Positions 1 to 12,657 of a DNA stretch of 64,000 bases are shown here, piece by piece (positions within the stretch are counted from its first letter, which is position 1; every line of letters begins with the position of its first letter). Made by a program: the position numbers and the translations under genes. The notes under the pieces are model-generated. The model made no database searches. It saw nothing but the letters and a program-made list of their open reading frames with translations, and was not told the origin of the DNA. Origin of the DNA: Coriolopsis trogii (taxonomy: Eukaryota > Basidiomycota > Agaricomycetes > Polyporales > Polyporaceae). Where the stretch lies: assembly GCA_020543525.1 (NCBI GenBank), contig JAHYIO010000036.1, positions 1,488,001-1,552,000 on the forward strand, in the 5' to 3' direction.

Positions 1-64
1 TTTTACACGGCACCCGCCTCCAGTACGTCTTCCCGCCACCATCGTCTTCAGTCCGCCATCGCTC

Positions 65-2259
65 ATGTCAGATCCAGCCACTCCCTCAGAGCCCCCGGCA
101 GAGGGCCCATCTTCCCCCAAGCAAGATGCTCAGGATGGTCAGTCTTGTGCCAAACTCGCATTGCGTCCCTCATCTCACTCATGCGCTCCAGTCACCGATC
201 TCATCAAGTCCACTTTTGAGGTTTCGGTCAGTATATGCGTCGTGATTTCGAGTCTACGCGTCCTGATCGCATTACATTCTTCAGGTCACCCTTGCAGATC
301 AGCAAGCAGACCCAAATTCGCCACTATTCAGTGCAAAGACCTTCGAGGAGCTAGGCTTGTCAGTACATCCGGCAACGCGGGCTTGCCATCGGAGCTCATG
401 ATTTGGTCATCAGGAACCCCGACCTGCTCAAGGGCATCTACGACATGGGCTTCTCCAAACCGTCCAAGATTCAGGAGCGTGCACTCCCGCTTCTGCTGTC
501 AAATCCGTGAGTACTCCTGCTTCAGATCAAACGTCGGCGCAGGCGGGAAAGGGTGGATATGAAGGAAAAGAGAAACGTGTGGCGCAAGCAATTCGTGCAA
601 TTGTACGACCCTTCCCGATACATCGAGTGGCACACACCGTTCAATTACCTCCCGCCTATGTGGATTTGGTCAAGCTACGAGCACATGCGCATTCTCATTA
701 CTCCATCTATTCCTTGGGTCTGAACTCATAACTCCACCTCGTCGCAGGCCGCAAAATATGATTGGGCAATCACAGTCAGGCACGGGGAAGACTGCTGCAT
801 TCGTCCTTACCATGCTCAGCCGCGTTGACTACACTATCAACAAGCCTCAGGTGCGTGTAGGACGGCACCCTGCGTGTGTGACCCGAAATACTGAGGTTCA
901 ATGATTCAGGCACTGTGTCTTGCCCCTTCTCGAGAGCTTGCGAGACAGATCATGTCGGTTGTTGTAGCGATGGGCAAGTTTACGCCAGTGCAGACCGAGT
1001 ATGCGATCAAGGAGAGCCTGCCAAAAGGCGCCTCCAACGTCACTGCGCACATAATTGTCGGAACGCCCGGTACAATGACAGACTTGATCAGGCGAAAGGT
1101 GATCGACGTGTCGGAGGTGAAGGTGTTCGTCCTAGACGAGGCGGACAACATGCTGGATAAGGATGGGTTAGGCGAGCAGACGCTTCGCGTGAAGAAGTGA
1201 GTTAATTTCTTGCCCCTGGTCCCTGGTCCGACGCTAAGGTGACTTTTTGATCTCTCATCGCTTGTCGCGCAGCATGCTGCCGAGGAATCGTCCGGTCCAA
1301 ATTATCCTGTTCTCCGCGACGTTCCCAGACCACGTGCGAAACTTCGCGAACAAGTTTGCACCGAACGCGAACAAGATCGAGCTCCAGCGGAACGAGCTCT
1401 CCGTCGACAACATCCGACAGTTCTACATGGACTGCAGGAACGAGGAACACAAGTACGAGGTCCTCGTGTCTCTCTACCAGCTCCTCACCATTGGCCAGAG
1501 TATCATCTTCTGTCAAGTGCGTCTCCCACGATGACCTTCTGTCTCCGAGTTCTCCTATTGATAACCCGCTGCCGTCGTCGTCTGCTTTGGGATCGATGTG
1601 CAGCACCGGCACACGGCCGACCGTATCTCCCAGCGGATGACGGCAGAGGGACACAAGGTTGCGTCGCTGCATGGCGCAAAGGACGCGCAGGAGCGCGACG
1701 CGATCATCGACGGCTTCCGGGAAGGCAAGGAGAAGGTGCTGATCACGACGAACGTCATCGCCCGTGGCATCGACATCCTGCAAGTGAACATGGTCGTCAA
1801 CTATGACCTGCCGCTCATGAACGAACGCGACTCGTTTGGGAACAAGGGCGACTCTCGGCCCGACATCGAGACCTACATCCATCGTATCGGTACGTGCCCC
1901 TGCCCGCCCCGCGAGGTGACATGCTGAATGACGGCTGGTTTGCGTTTGCGTGCGCGCAGGTCGTACGGGCCGCTTCGGTCGGAAAGGTATCTCGATCAAC
2001 TTTGTGCACGACAAGGCGACTTGGCAGCAGATGGAGCAGATTGAGAAGCAGACTGGCAAGCAGATCATCCGGATTGAGACTAACGACCTGGACGCGATGG
2101 AGGAGGTGCGTCATCTCTCAGTATCGCTCGCCCTTGCCTTCCCTTTCGCGGGGGCGTCTCTATGACGAGATCTCTTTCCCTTCTGTTCGCCTGAATTGGG
2201 ATTGTCGCTAACATTGCTTGTGCCGAATTACACAGCAAATGAAGAAGGCACTGAAGTAG
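65..2259 (+). CDS. DBP5: DEAD-box ATP-dependent RNA helicase Dbp5 (mRNA export)
   Basis: Spliced model of 454 residues from 10 exons: 65-137, 192-226, 285-358, 414-506, 748-850, 910-1196, 1273-1516, 1604-1889, 1960-2105 and 2236-2259; every junction is GT-AG and keeps frame. Visible helicase motifs in order are Q-motif region ([13 protein letters not shown]), Walker [11 protein letters not shown] (about residues 98-107), motif Ia [16 protein letters not shown] (DEADNMLD), SAT (FSATFPDH), IIFC, RGID and HRIGRTGR. PSREL instead of the usual PTREL, and the following AMGKF stretch, are typical of Dbp5/DDX19. Members of this family sit at the cytoplasmic face of the nuclear pore and use ATP, with Gle1 and InsP6, to strip export factors from mRNA; that role is inferred by family. 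Length matches the family. The N-terminal exons are short and Pro/Ser-rich, so their exact borders are the least certain part. The gene appears intact and no stop interrupts it. Confidence 0.95.
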
Positions 2260-4636
2260 AGCGCGCGCACGATGCGACGCAATTGTAATTGGAATCTACA
2301 CGCACGCCCGCGATGTTGTGAAGCTGTACACCTGTTTTGTTTGTACCTTGTACCACCCGTCTTGTCTCAATACCCCGCTGCTGGAGTGTCTTGGAGACCG
2401 CCGATCGATGCCCGCCCTCGCCCGACAGCGGAAGGACTATCATGGTGTGTGCCAACGCGCTCTGCGCATCGCCGTTCCTTTCGGCCATGAGGCCAGCGGT
2501 CGGTTCAAGATCCGCACAAAGGTTGACTGACGTTGAGCCAAGTAAGTTCCCCCAACAGCCTCGACGTGCTCTGGGGTCGCGCTGACACGGCATGGCTTAC
2601 GACGTTGCAGAGTGTTACAGCATGGGCCCGTGTCAATTGGGCTCATGCCATGGACAGACATGTTGGGCTGTCTCTCGGGACTTTTTCTCCTCTTGTTTTC
2701 CCTTGCACGTGCCGGGATACCGCGTCCGGTTCGTATTGTATGGACTGCAGTGGAGGGCAGGTGTACCATGACCTCACGCGGTTGTCACGAAGGCGAAGAG
2801 CTTGAAGAGTGCTGCAGGGCCATAGAGCTGCGCTGTCAGTAAATCGCTCCAGACTGTTTTTTTTTCAGGAACTTGGGGAATTCGGCTCTCCGTGTCTACC
2901 CGTCCTTCTTTCTTCCCAGCAGCAGCAGCAAGCCGCAGCGTCTCCCTCGAGGGGTTTCCATCCGCGACGCCCTCGACATCTGCGGCGGATGATAGGGCCC
3001 AACCGCCTCACGTCGCGCAGATCCCACGCGCCATCTGGCATGCGCCCGCGAGACTGGAGTTGACACGGGACGTGGTAGTTTCGACTGCACGGCTCCCGAC
3101 GCGGATCCCACACTCTTTTCGGGCACATGGGCACACGTGGTGGGCCGCCGGACGGCTGGGACGTGTGCCGTGCAGACTCGTCACCTCACTCGTTTTCCGC
3201 AGACATGAACGCGCCGCTCGCCTGGTCGAGCACTGAATTGGATGGGGCTCGCGCACTCGCACCCCACAGCTGGACAGGGAAGCGGAATGTCGATGTCAAA
3301 GAGGGCCGTCGTGGCGTTAGGGTGTGGGTTTGCCTCTAGCAAGCTGGCAGCGAAGCTCAATTGAACGCGAGGGGGAGGATTACCTCACTCTGAAGGCTGC
3401 CTGACGGATATGAAGCGTGCAGGAGGACAGGACGCGGCGATCTCGCACTCGCCTTGCCGTAGCCGGAAGCGGAGGACAGTTTGCCAAATGCGCGGTCTGC
3501 GTCTGGGCGGTGGGTCAATGGGACGATGGGTCGCGACGGGGCGATGTGGCGTAGGGTTGCGCGACACAGGAAGAGCGATCTGGGGAACGCGCGGGAAGAA
3601 GACATGCTCGCTGTTTGGCGATGTGGGCATGTGTAGCGTCCCTTACTTGCCTGGTGCGCTCAGGTAAGCAGCTTTCCTTACCCCGCTCGGTTGGTCCACA
3701 GCTGATATATTCATTCTTCCCCGTCATGCGCCCCGCGCGCAGCAGCCACCAAACGATCGGCGACGTGAGATCGGTGGGCAGCGAGTCAATCTGTGCCAAG
3801 GGCGGAGTTGGCAATCTGGCCATGGAGCAGCGAATGGGATGGGGGTCGCCATGTGCGTCGCACCTCGTACGTCCTCAGCTGCCTGTATCCCTCCCTGGCC
3901 CCGCCGCGTGCCCCATGTTCTGGGTTAAATGCGCATGCCTCTTGTCCGTAACTGTGCGCGGCGTTCACCTCGTCTGAGGCAGATACGGACATACGGCGGG
4001 GCTGGGATTGGGGTCTGCATCCGCTCCGGGTATTCGCCGCGCCTTTGCCAGCGGCGCCTGGCCAGCTGCGTTGACAATACGCGCCTGTGCCACGAAGGCG
4101 TGCGCGATGGAAATGTCCGACGATCAGAAGCAGGAGGAGGTGGGACAGAGTGCGGTCGAGAGGTACAGACGGCGATGGCGATGAGGAGGAGGTCTCAGGC
4201 GTGGGTGCTTCCGAGATCCATCAGGCCAGGGTCCTCGACCGCCGTCGCGTCCCCAGCGAGCGGGCGGGCGATGTCATCCCGAATTGAAGGCTCGCTTCCG
4301 TGATAGCGAAGCGTGCGCTTCCAGAACGCTTTCCAGCGTTTTCCCTTTCCGCGGCATCGTCCCTCTTGAATCGTTCGGGACGAGTCTGCGCTCTCCGTCG
4401 ACGCGCGCGTGGCGAGGCGTGGTTATGTTACCCACTTCCTCGATTCAGGGCCTTCGTTTGCAATCTCGCCCGCCACGACCCCTCCTCGCGCTATAAATTC
4501 GCGTATGCCTCCGCGGGTTTGGAGCCACTTTCCCCCCGCTCTCTCTACCGTCGTCGCATAAAAAAGCCTCGCGCACCCCCACTCCTCCACACACGCACCT
4601 GGACGCTCACTCCTTCAGACACCGTCGCCGCTAACC
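2260..4636. other. Intergenic region between DBP5 and the 4637 gene
   Basis: No gene can be supported here. The left part should hold the 3' UTR of DBP5. A pyrimidine tract followed by CAG near 2858-2869 resembles a splice acceptor, but no flanking reading frame stays open. The right end is the promoter of the next gene. Open frames on both strands are Arg/Pro-rich and look like by-products of the base composition. Confidence 0.6.
4492..4499 (+). promoter_or_regulatory. TATA box for the 4637 gene
   Basis: TATAAATT lies 145 bp before the ATG at 4637, directly downstream of a GC-rich stretch. A second A/T-rich patch (CATAAAAAA, about 4558-4566) is nearer the start and could alternatively set the transcription start. 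Confidence 0.5.
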
Positions 4637-5269
4637 ATGCTCTCCACCTTCTACTCGTGGTCGATCGAGCACATCAAACGCGTCTTCGAGGCCAAGTCCG
4701 AAAAGGACTGCCTGCAGGCGCTCGACGAGACGTTCTCTCAGCGGCTCGAATTCACATTCAACGGCTCTCCGCTCCCTCGCGTTGGGCTCCAGAAGATAGT
4801 GCTCGCGATGCTCCAGACCTCTGGCTTCTGCCTCAACGTGGACTGGCTCAACGCGGTCGAAGTCCCACGAGACGGCGCGAACCGAGTGAGTTCAATACCC
4901 GTGTGACCCTTGCTATTAGCTCGAGCAGCCGTTCTCACTCGACTTGTACCTTTCTCTTGCTGCCCTCCAGAACGGAATGCTGGGGGGATACTACGTGATC
5001 AGGAACGTCAAGAAACCGCTCCCTGGGTCGTCCAAGCTCGCGTTGTTCGAGCGTCACAAGTCTGTGAACGTCGAGTGAGTGCCCCCCGTGCGTTTCCTGA
5101 TGAAGATCGTCTCTCTGACCGTTTACTGGGCCCGCGTGTGTCCTCTCTCGACCGTGTTGACAGGATCGAGTCGGAGTCTCCAGACCCGTCCGTCGACAGC
5201 CGGCGCATCGTAAAGCTGGCCATCGTTGCCACGGACGTACCCGTGTCAGCAAGTCATCTCGGATATTGA
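4637..5269 (+). CDS. Conserved small fungal protein, function unknown
   Basis: Three exons (4637-4885, 4971-5074, 5164-5269) give 152 residues; both introns are GT-AG with preserved phase and the first donor is a perfect GTGAGT. The protein starts MLSTFYSWSIEHIKRVFEAK and has helix-rich N-terminal and beta-rich C-terminal halves (GGYYVIRNVKKP, RRIVKLAIVATDV). There is no signal peptide or membrane segment. The size, an N-terminal helix carrying acidic/aromatic residues, and a C-terminal strand pattern would fit an NTF2/SnoaL-like fold, but that is inference and no catalytic motif is visible. The start is supported by a TATA box upstream, the CTAACC-ATG context and the lack of upstream in-frame coding. 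The high GC third positions and clean splice sites make it a real gene. Confidence 0.8.
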
Positions 5270-8200
5270 CACCACATTTCCACCTCCGCTGTCCACTGCC
5301 CCCTCCTCCTTCCGCCTCTTCGATTCATTCGTCATCCTTCTTTTCGGCTCTTGGACGCTCCTTCACTTCATCGTTACCCACCTGCATCAAGCCACTAGAC
5401 AATGTATTGTAGCGCGCATACCTCTCCGGCATCATCCTTCATCCTTAGACACTGGTCACGGGCCCACTCGCTCTGCCTTCCTCTTCTCTGCTGTCGTGTC
5501 GCTATCATGCCAATGGACTTTGAAGACGTTTCTTCATCCACTTTTCTTCTCGTCCGTGTGCCGTAACGTCTGCCACCGTGGGGTGTGAACGAGACCTCGT
5601 GAGTAGCGAGGGCAACAAAACCCGGGACAGGGCCGAATGCCCCGCTGCTTTTATGGGCGCCAGATGAAACGTAAATTCATCACGCTCCGACTCCGAGGAC
5701 GTCGAACCGCTCCCAGCCAGTTGACACGTCCTGACTACTTACCGCGCTCGCTCGTGAGCATCGTTGGCATCTCGTCCATCTCCATCATGCTCCATGCTCC
5801 GACCTGTTCGCAGCGGCTCCAGCCTCAGCGTTCGCGAAGCGCGAGGTGAGCGTCGCACGTCCGAATCTTCTGCCGACGGGCTGATACACGCGTCGAATCC
5901 TTGGTGCAGCAGGTGCTCGATAGACTCACGAGCTTCGTCGAGCCGACGTCCCTGGGCCCTGGACGTCGACCGGCCGAGCAAGTCTCGTTGAAGCCCCCCA
6001 CGCTCCGTGCATTGCTGCAGTCCTGCAGGCGACTCGGACGTCGGCCACGTAAGCCAGCTGAGACACGAAGCGTGCAGCGAGGCCAAACGCGACGCGAAGC
6101 TTGCCGCTGCTCGAGCTCGATGGTGCGCTTGACTGACGGGCGCAGGTAAATCAATGGGTATAGGTTTCGCCCCCTTGCTGCTTCCACCCCCTCCCCGTTC
6201 CACACTGCGGCGAAACCGCGGCCTTTGGGCTCTGGGACTGGACGGGCTGCCCATCGTACATTCGGTCTGGACTCTTCGAGCGACCCGACACACCCGACGG
6301 GGCTGACACCGTCCAACAGCGCACACCAGCACCCCAAACGCAACGCGCTGCAGGCCGCAGCAACCTACAGCTGCCGGAGGGAGCCTTCTCGTGTTCTGTT
6401 TGGCCTGTTGTCGGCTTCTGTTCGACAGTCGGGTTGCTGATGTGCGATCGGGGTTTTCGTCATTCGTGAATCTCTTGCGCTTTCGAGTGCTTTCCCTGTC
6501 GTCGCATATGGCCCATGAGCACCAGCGGTGCGATGCCCTCTCACGCCTCTCAGGGACGCGTCGGGGAGGCCCGGACGGGTCAGATCAAATGAATGGGCAG
6601 CTCGAGCCGATTTGTTTTTCTATCCTGCGGTTCGATGAGAACGATCAATACGCCCACGATAGGGAGCTTGACTCGCGTGTGTGTCGTACGTCGTTCCGCG
6701 GCGCGTGGTCTCCTCCCGCCGGATACTGTATAGGCGGAGGGTGAGGCACAGGAGCGTCGAAGCTTTCGAAGCACGCGTATTCTCGGTTTGATCTGCCCGT
6801 TCGCAGAGTTCTATATCCCTCCTATTGAAGTCTGATAGACTCGCTGACTTTTTGCCCCCAGTGTGTATTCTTAGACGGACACTCACGGACGGCATATGTT
6901 TCGTCACCAGTCGCCCCTTTCCGAGACACTTGTTCTTTGAGGCCTAGAGGTGGCCAAAATAAGCGCGATGCATTCGCTCAGCTCCGCCGTCTGCTCAGAG
7001 CTCTCAGAACCTTGACCGTTGTGATATCATGATACGCACATTGGCTTGGGGTCACCTGTAGAGTACATGTGCCCCCATCGACCACACCTAACAGGGCTTC
7101 CGTTTGGCGATGACAGGTCTGGCACGCTGCCAACGAGTCCACCACGGTCCGCGGGGCTTCTCCAGACGCTTCCCCGTCCGGTGATCTGGTACAGTTATTG
7201 CTCTGGCACCAACAACAAGCCCACGCACACGCATGACTATGTGGCCATGGCCGCCGCCCCTGCGATCCCGTCTGCCTTCCCTCTGGGGCGGGATGGGAGT
7301 CGGGGCAGACGGACGAGCGGATGCGCTCTGGGCCTCCTGGGCTCAACTCTCCCATCTCACGCCACGATGCCTACGGAGGCTGTTGGGGGGGTGAGGAGCT
7401 TCGCAGTTGAATATCAGAAGCAAGCTGTCTTACGAGACGCATGATTTTGACTCTCTCGCTCTTGGCTCACGAGGCGGCTCGGGACGTCCGGGACTCCGGG
7501 ACTTGCCCTTCCCTTCCCTTGGCTTCCTTCTGCGCATGGGCTCGAATTTAATTTCCTTGCGTTATCGTCCCGCGAGTGTGCGTGGCTGTCGACGGACGTT
7601 AGGCAGCGTTACGGCATGGGTTTCTGGGAGGTCTCACCAGCCAGTGCGCAGTGCGTGCGCACAGCGGGCGGCGGTGTTAATCCACCACGCTCACACCGTT
7701 CTGTGCAACTTGTCGACAGGGTGCACGCACCTTCCGAGGGTTTCCGATAGGATCTGATCGTCGTGTAGGGTTCAAATTCTGAGGGAAGAGCCAGACGGGA
7801 TATACTTTCTGGGCAAGGCCGGGCGGTCATCCTGGGTGCGCACGAACAGCTCGGAACCTCGGGTGCGCAGGCCGCCCGGATCGATATCGCGCGCTGTACT
7901 TGACGTGGTCCAAGACTATACAGGCTCCTCTATACACTGTGTGGGTGAGTGATCGCTGGATTCTGCCGGCCACGCGTCGCAGCCTCGAAACACACCTTCC
8001 CATTGCACTTTGATTCGGTGCAGCATCGCGTTGAAATCGCACTTGGGATTTTTTTTGCGGCGTGCAAGATGATGCGGGACTGAGATTGCGTCCCACCCTG
8101 CGTGAGTGGCGACCGACCCGTCTGCGCCCGCCGATGCGTGTGCCCTATTTTACCTGATGAAAATTTTCATGAGGTTCGTCATGCAGCTCCCATGTGCGCA

Positions 8201-11200
8201 CGTCAGCTTACACCACAGCTTGAGCCTGAGCTGCGGCGGAATCGCACGTCGCGTAAGAGTTTTGCGCAAGACACCCAGGTGTATGTGCCACTCGTTCGGC
8301 GGGGGACGACAGGAATATCCGCGCTGCGCTGGACTTCGGGCCTTTTCGGTGTGATCTGCACCGAGCTTGAGCCATGCGTGAAAATAAATCAATGTACACG
8401 TACGACGCGAGCGATGCGCACTCCGAATGTCGAACAACAGTCCCGAGGTTGCGGACCGTTGGCAATGCAAAAGCCTTTTGTGTCTGAGATGCGACATGTA
8501 CGTGTACAGTATGTTTTTGGGGGCACACAAGGCCTGGACCGTCCTACGTAAAGGGTGGCCAATGGCGCGGTCCGAGATTGAAGAGCAAGCCAAGTGGACT
8601 GCCACGACTCGGAGTTATTCACCGAGCATACCGCCAGAAGCAGCTGATGCGATTTCTGTGATGCAAACAATGGACCGGATGAGGATACGGGGTTGCGTCG
8701 CGAGATTGCGTGTGTTTCGGAGATGATCGTGAAGGGTCCAGGGTGGGCTACACAATTCGGAAAGGCCGCTTCTTTTTGTTCCTTCATCGAGGGCGTCTAC
8801 AAGGCAGAGCGTGGTGTGAGTATATGCCATTTCCGACGCATCCATGTGGAGATCTTCCAGCTCCAAGTTGAGGTCAAGGTCCTATTCCGCGGAGAATAAA
8901 CGTCAGAAAGAATGTGCGACCCGAGCAGCTGCAGATCGCGCTGGAGAAAAATATGGAAGCATGCCGCGCAGCAGATGCTCACTTCATGCCGCGCTGGTGC
9001 TCGCCCGGAACAGATACGTCCAGGAACTGGCTCATTTGCTTAGTCCAAGACCAGTTAACGACCCTTGGCACGTCAGGTCCTTGGCGACGACGATAAACGC
9101 GGAACTAATTATCCATCCACCGCAGCGGAAATGAAACGCATCAGCGGGTTGAGCGATGGAAAACCGGACGTACCAGTTAATACCGGACTGACAGGCAGCA
9201 TGTTCCCCCACGCAGCCACCATCGCGTCAGATATTCATTAACCTGCCCAGCCGTCTGGGTGAGGTACTGTGTCAATTTTCACGAGCCTATGAGGTTGACT
9301 CATGCGTCGAACTGAACTGACCGTGCGATTATTCTTCCAAGGAGCCGATAATGACGGTGGTCATCACACGGGATGCGTGTCCTATCCAATGCCCAGGTGT
9401 CCCAGGTTCATTTCGTGAGCAGGACGAGGCAGGACGTCCGCAGGAGGATTATTGCCCAAGTAATCTCACTCCAAGAGGGTAGCAGAATTTCCACTGCACG
9501 GCGTAGGCAGTTTAATTGCTCGGCCTAGCGGATATCGCAATATCGGTAGAATAGGAGTAGGCTGTTGGTGTAATGACGAGAAGTTGATTCGGTTCGTAGA
9601 CGATACGCTCCTTGTCGACCCGAGCGAGCCAATACTGAGAAAGTGAAGAGCGATGCTTTCGCCATTAACGCTCAGGGCGGCTGTGGAGTCGGCAAGCAGT
9701 GGCTGATGACTCTTTGGATAACGGTGTTGCCACGGACGTTAACCATACAACTGGAATACGTATCTGAAAGGCATTATCTGAATCGCAGCTTGGGCACTTA
9801 CCACAGAGTCGGTCTTTTCATTTCCTCTGAAGCGGCGGTACAATGTATGTTCTTTGGGAACTGTCTCCCGTCCGTTCCTACTTGATCAATGACACCCACC
9901 TTCCATTCTGACAGGGAGATAGCATGGGCACGTCAAGCGTCTGCGTAATGGGGGATGCCCACGCAACGCCACGAGTACAAGGGCTAGCGTTCAAATTTAT
10001 CGATCAGGTTGTATAGTGAACCGGTGGCAGATGACAGGAGCCGACCTTCAAGATTGTTCCCGACATCGGCATCTGCTCTCCTTCCTTTGAGATGCGACAC
10101 CAGGGTGGTTCCCGGCGCACCCTGACCGCTCCCCGATAGGTCGCAGAGTCTGGAGAGTAATAAGGGCCCTTGAAGCTTGTATATCGGCAGGCGTCCCGAT
10201 GCTGTGATCAGAGGTGACGCATGACTGTTGTTCGGCGACGACATACCAAAGACCCAGCTAGCCCTCTGCCATTGCGTGACATCGCATGTAGGAACCGCAG
10301 CCGGACGCGCATAGCCACGAGGCCACCCCATGTACCGCGTACTAAGCCCGCTGGAACTCTTCATATCTCCTTCTCCGAAGCGTACAGCCGCCCATTTACA
10401 TTGAATCTGTTCGTGGGGCAGTTACGGCGCATGATCAGTAATCCACGCGCAGCAGCGAGTAGAATCGAGGCACGCACCGATGATGATAGGTCTTTGCGTG
10501 CCCGAAAGTCTACTTGAACTGTGGACCCTGGATATTGACTTGAATTGTTCCCTTCTGTTGGTCGCGAGACCGAGCGATGGTGAGCACCAGCACTGTTCTT
10601 CTTGCACAAATTGGTCATACGAGGTTCCGCAGTCGATATCACAACTTGATACGACCATGAAAGACGTTCGAGAGCCCTTCTAGTGCCCGTGCAAAACCAT
10701 CGCGTCCAGCTAGAACATGACCTGGAGTATCGGTTCAGAGGACATGTCTGAGAAGTGTGTGTATGCCGAGTAGGGGGTTTAGAAGAATCAAACTGCAGTC
10801 CTGAGCCAATGCAGCCTATATTTCCGTCGTTGTCAACAAGAATATCATGTCGCATGTGACACAAAGGTCGTGCAAGAACGCATTTGCAGCGCCTTACAAC
10901 CTCACGGCTCCCGCACCTGTCCTCTCGACCTAGCCGTGTCTCCGGGCGAATTTCTGGGAGAACCAATCAACCAGGGTGTGATACACAAAGCAGGAAGTAT
11001 GCACCCGCGACATTTCACAATGTGACGACTACATGTCGTCATTGAAATAGAAGCAAAGCGTTAATACAGACAGTACGATGAGCAAGATCCAGGACAGCAT
11101 ACGAAGACAAGTCCACCATACATTCACGGGACAAATGGGCTGGTAGGTGGATTTCACAAAAACGGGATGCCGGTCGGGATATTCTTCCTTTGTCTGATAA

Positions 11201-11786
11201 GTGTAAGATGAGTGGAAACTCGTCGCAAGTGGAGCAAATGGTAGTATGGCGAAAGAACATTTCGAGGATTCCCTCCAGTCAATAATGATAACCTGCTCAT
11301 CATAACGAATGGCCCTGGCGCGTTGGTGGTTCCTCAGTGCCTAGGCATGCAGCAGCACCTAACGCGTAGAACCGCATTAGTAGCCAAAGGCCCAGGTTCC
11401 AGTCAACGCTCTAGCCTGCGACCGCGAAGCGCAAACAATGCGGGGTCCTCGCGGCCAACAGCCGTTATACTCAGGACGTCAGGGCCTGCGATGATAGTAC
11501 GGGAGCATGCGTCATGCGCTCGTACAAGCATCGCACGGGGACAGCCGGTCGAGGTCCATGAATGCTGCCATGCAACTGGCTGGAGAGTTGTCGGTGATGA
11601 TGTTATGTGGGCCCCGGCATGAGAATCACATATTATCCTCCTGATTGCCCTTCCGCCGGAGATTTGACAGCTCTACCCGACGCGATGAGCCTTGCACACA
11701 GAGGTCCGGATGCGTGGCCCGACAATAGACCAATCACGGCGGCCGTCTGCCCAATAGTATAGGGAGAACGTGTAGCATGTGAAGAC
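5270..11786. other. Gene-poor island of about 6.5 kb
   Basis: After the 3' UTR of the 4637 gene no intact gene can be built on either strand. Open frames reach 172-201 codons (for example 5739-6332 and 5825-6343 on the minus strand) but lack consistent splicing, a recognisable domain or sensible composition. From about 8.9 kb the DNA appears less GC-rich than the flanking genes. One stretch (10361-10966, minus) carries a kinase-like phrase and is listed separately as possible debris. No terminal repeats or target-site duplications were noticed here by eye. Confidence 0.55.
10361..10966 (-). pseudogene. Possible protein-kinase-like remnant
   Basis: An open frame of 201 codons on the minus strand contains MRHDILVDNDGNIGCIGSGL. 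This resembles the catalytic loop and DFG region of fungal protein kinases (HGD-x-x-x-x-NILVD-x-G-x-x-x-x-x-DFGL), but the catalytic Asp/Asn and the DFG triplet are missing or altered. A following THTSQ phrase is like the segment after the DFG in some mushroom kinase families. No N-lobe or P-loop was found around it. It could equally be a chance resemblance. Confidence 0.25.
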
Positions 11787-12657
11787 TCACAATTCACGTA
11801 CTGAAAAGTGACAGCGGTGAGTAAAACCGTAGGCAAAGGATTCAATACGGTGCTCAGTTGAGCAACTCACTGCGTATGATGAAATTGGCAAGCACGGCGC
11901 AAAACAGGAAGGCACTGATAAGAACGGGACCAAGCACTTGATCTGTACGATAGTGAGAGGCAGCGCACGCACTAAGAGCTCCGAGACATACCGAAATGAC
12001 CAGGATCCCGTCGGCGGATCATGGTAATACGATGTTGGTAGACGGCGTAGCCGTAAATCTGCATGCGAAGGTCAATATTACGCGAGGAAGGAGCAAGTTC
12101 CAAACGCACCAATACTGCGATACTCAATGCTGCGTATGCATACGCAAAGTTCCTCGCCACTTGGTCCTTGGATGCGTTGAATAGAGCCAATGCAAGCGTG
12201 CCGATAAGGACACCAGTCTGCAGGTATGCGATCCAAGCTGAATTGCGGATGTTCCTCAGAGACTGTACAGTGGGCCCCTGATAGATCAAAAGGACAACTT
12301 ACTTCGCTCATTCGCAAACCAGACCTTACCCTCGACCTTTATTGGTGTCGGGATTTTCTTGGGTACACGGACCTGGGGCGGGACATGGTTTATAGCGTGG
12401 TAGTCGCGAACTGTAGGCATCTGGCCATGTTCGTCCTGCTCGGCATCAGGAACGTTGTCCGCACGGGTATATCTTGGCCGACGCTGGAAGGTCCTCTTGG
12501 GCAAGGAGGCGAGTGCAGAAGGGGAGAACGGGGAGAGGATGTCGGACATGGCGTACCAAGACCTTCGGATGAGCGAGTCGCGCCTGCCATCGTCGCCGCT
12601 TTCTGCAGCCTCGCGTACTGCTCTTGACCTGGGCGTCGGGCTTGTCGTACTGGCCAT
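11787..12657 (-). CDS. Stand-alone VTC/DUF202-type vacuolar membrane protein
   Basis: Five exons (12657-12303, 12237-12110, 12058-11992, 11942-11871, 11800-11787) give 211 residues with consistent phases. Residues 1-118 form a polar, Ser/Arg-rich tail ending in the VTC signature IPTPIKVEGKVWFANERT. Three membrane helices follow (about 120-140, 148-172 and 187-208), separated by NASKDQ and RRRDPGHF, as in the C-terminal module of vacuolar transporter chaperone proteins, which assemble the polyphosphate polymerase complex on the vacuole. No SPX domain and no catalytic tunnel domain is encoded upstream: the next gene starts only 381 bp away on the other strand. By analogy with Vtc1, a membrane-only subunit role is inferred, but the sequence resembles the tail of the larger subunits more. 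An upstream in-frame ATG at 12729 is possible. The last exon is 14 nt and the protein ends IREL; a GTGAGT overlaps that stop, so a further exon is conceivable. Confidence 0.75.

Noticed and set aside
5764..5870. Kex2-like KR after an alanine-rich stretch, possible pheromone precursor
   Set aside because: No hydrophobic signal peptide in frame, no CaaX end, and no start codon at a suitable place.
7760..7790. GGTTCAAATTC, B-box-like
   Set aside because: No cloverleaf could be drawn around it.
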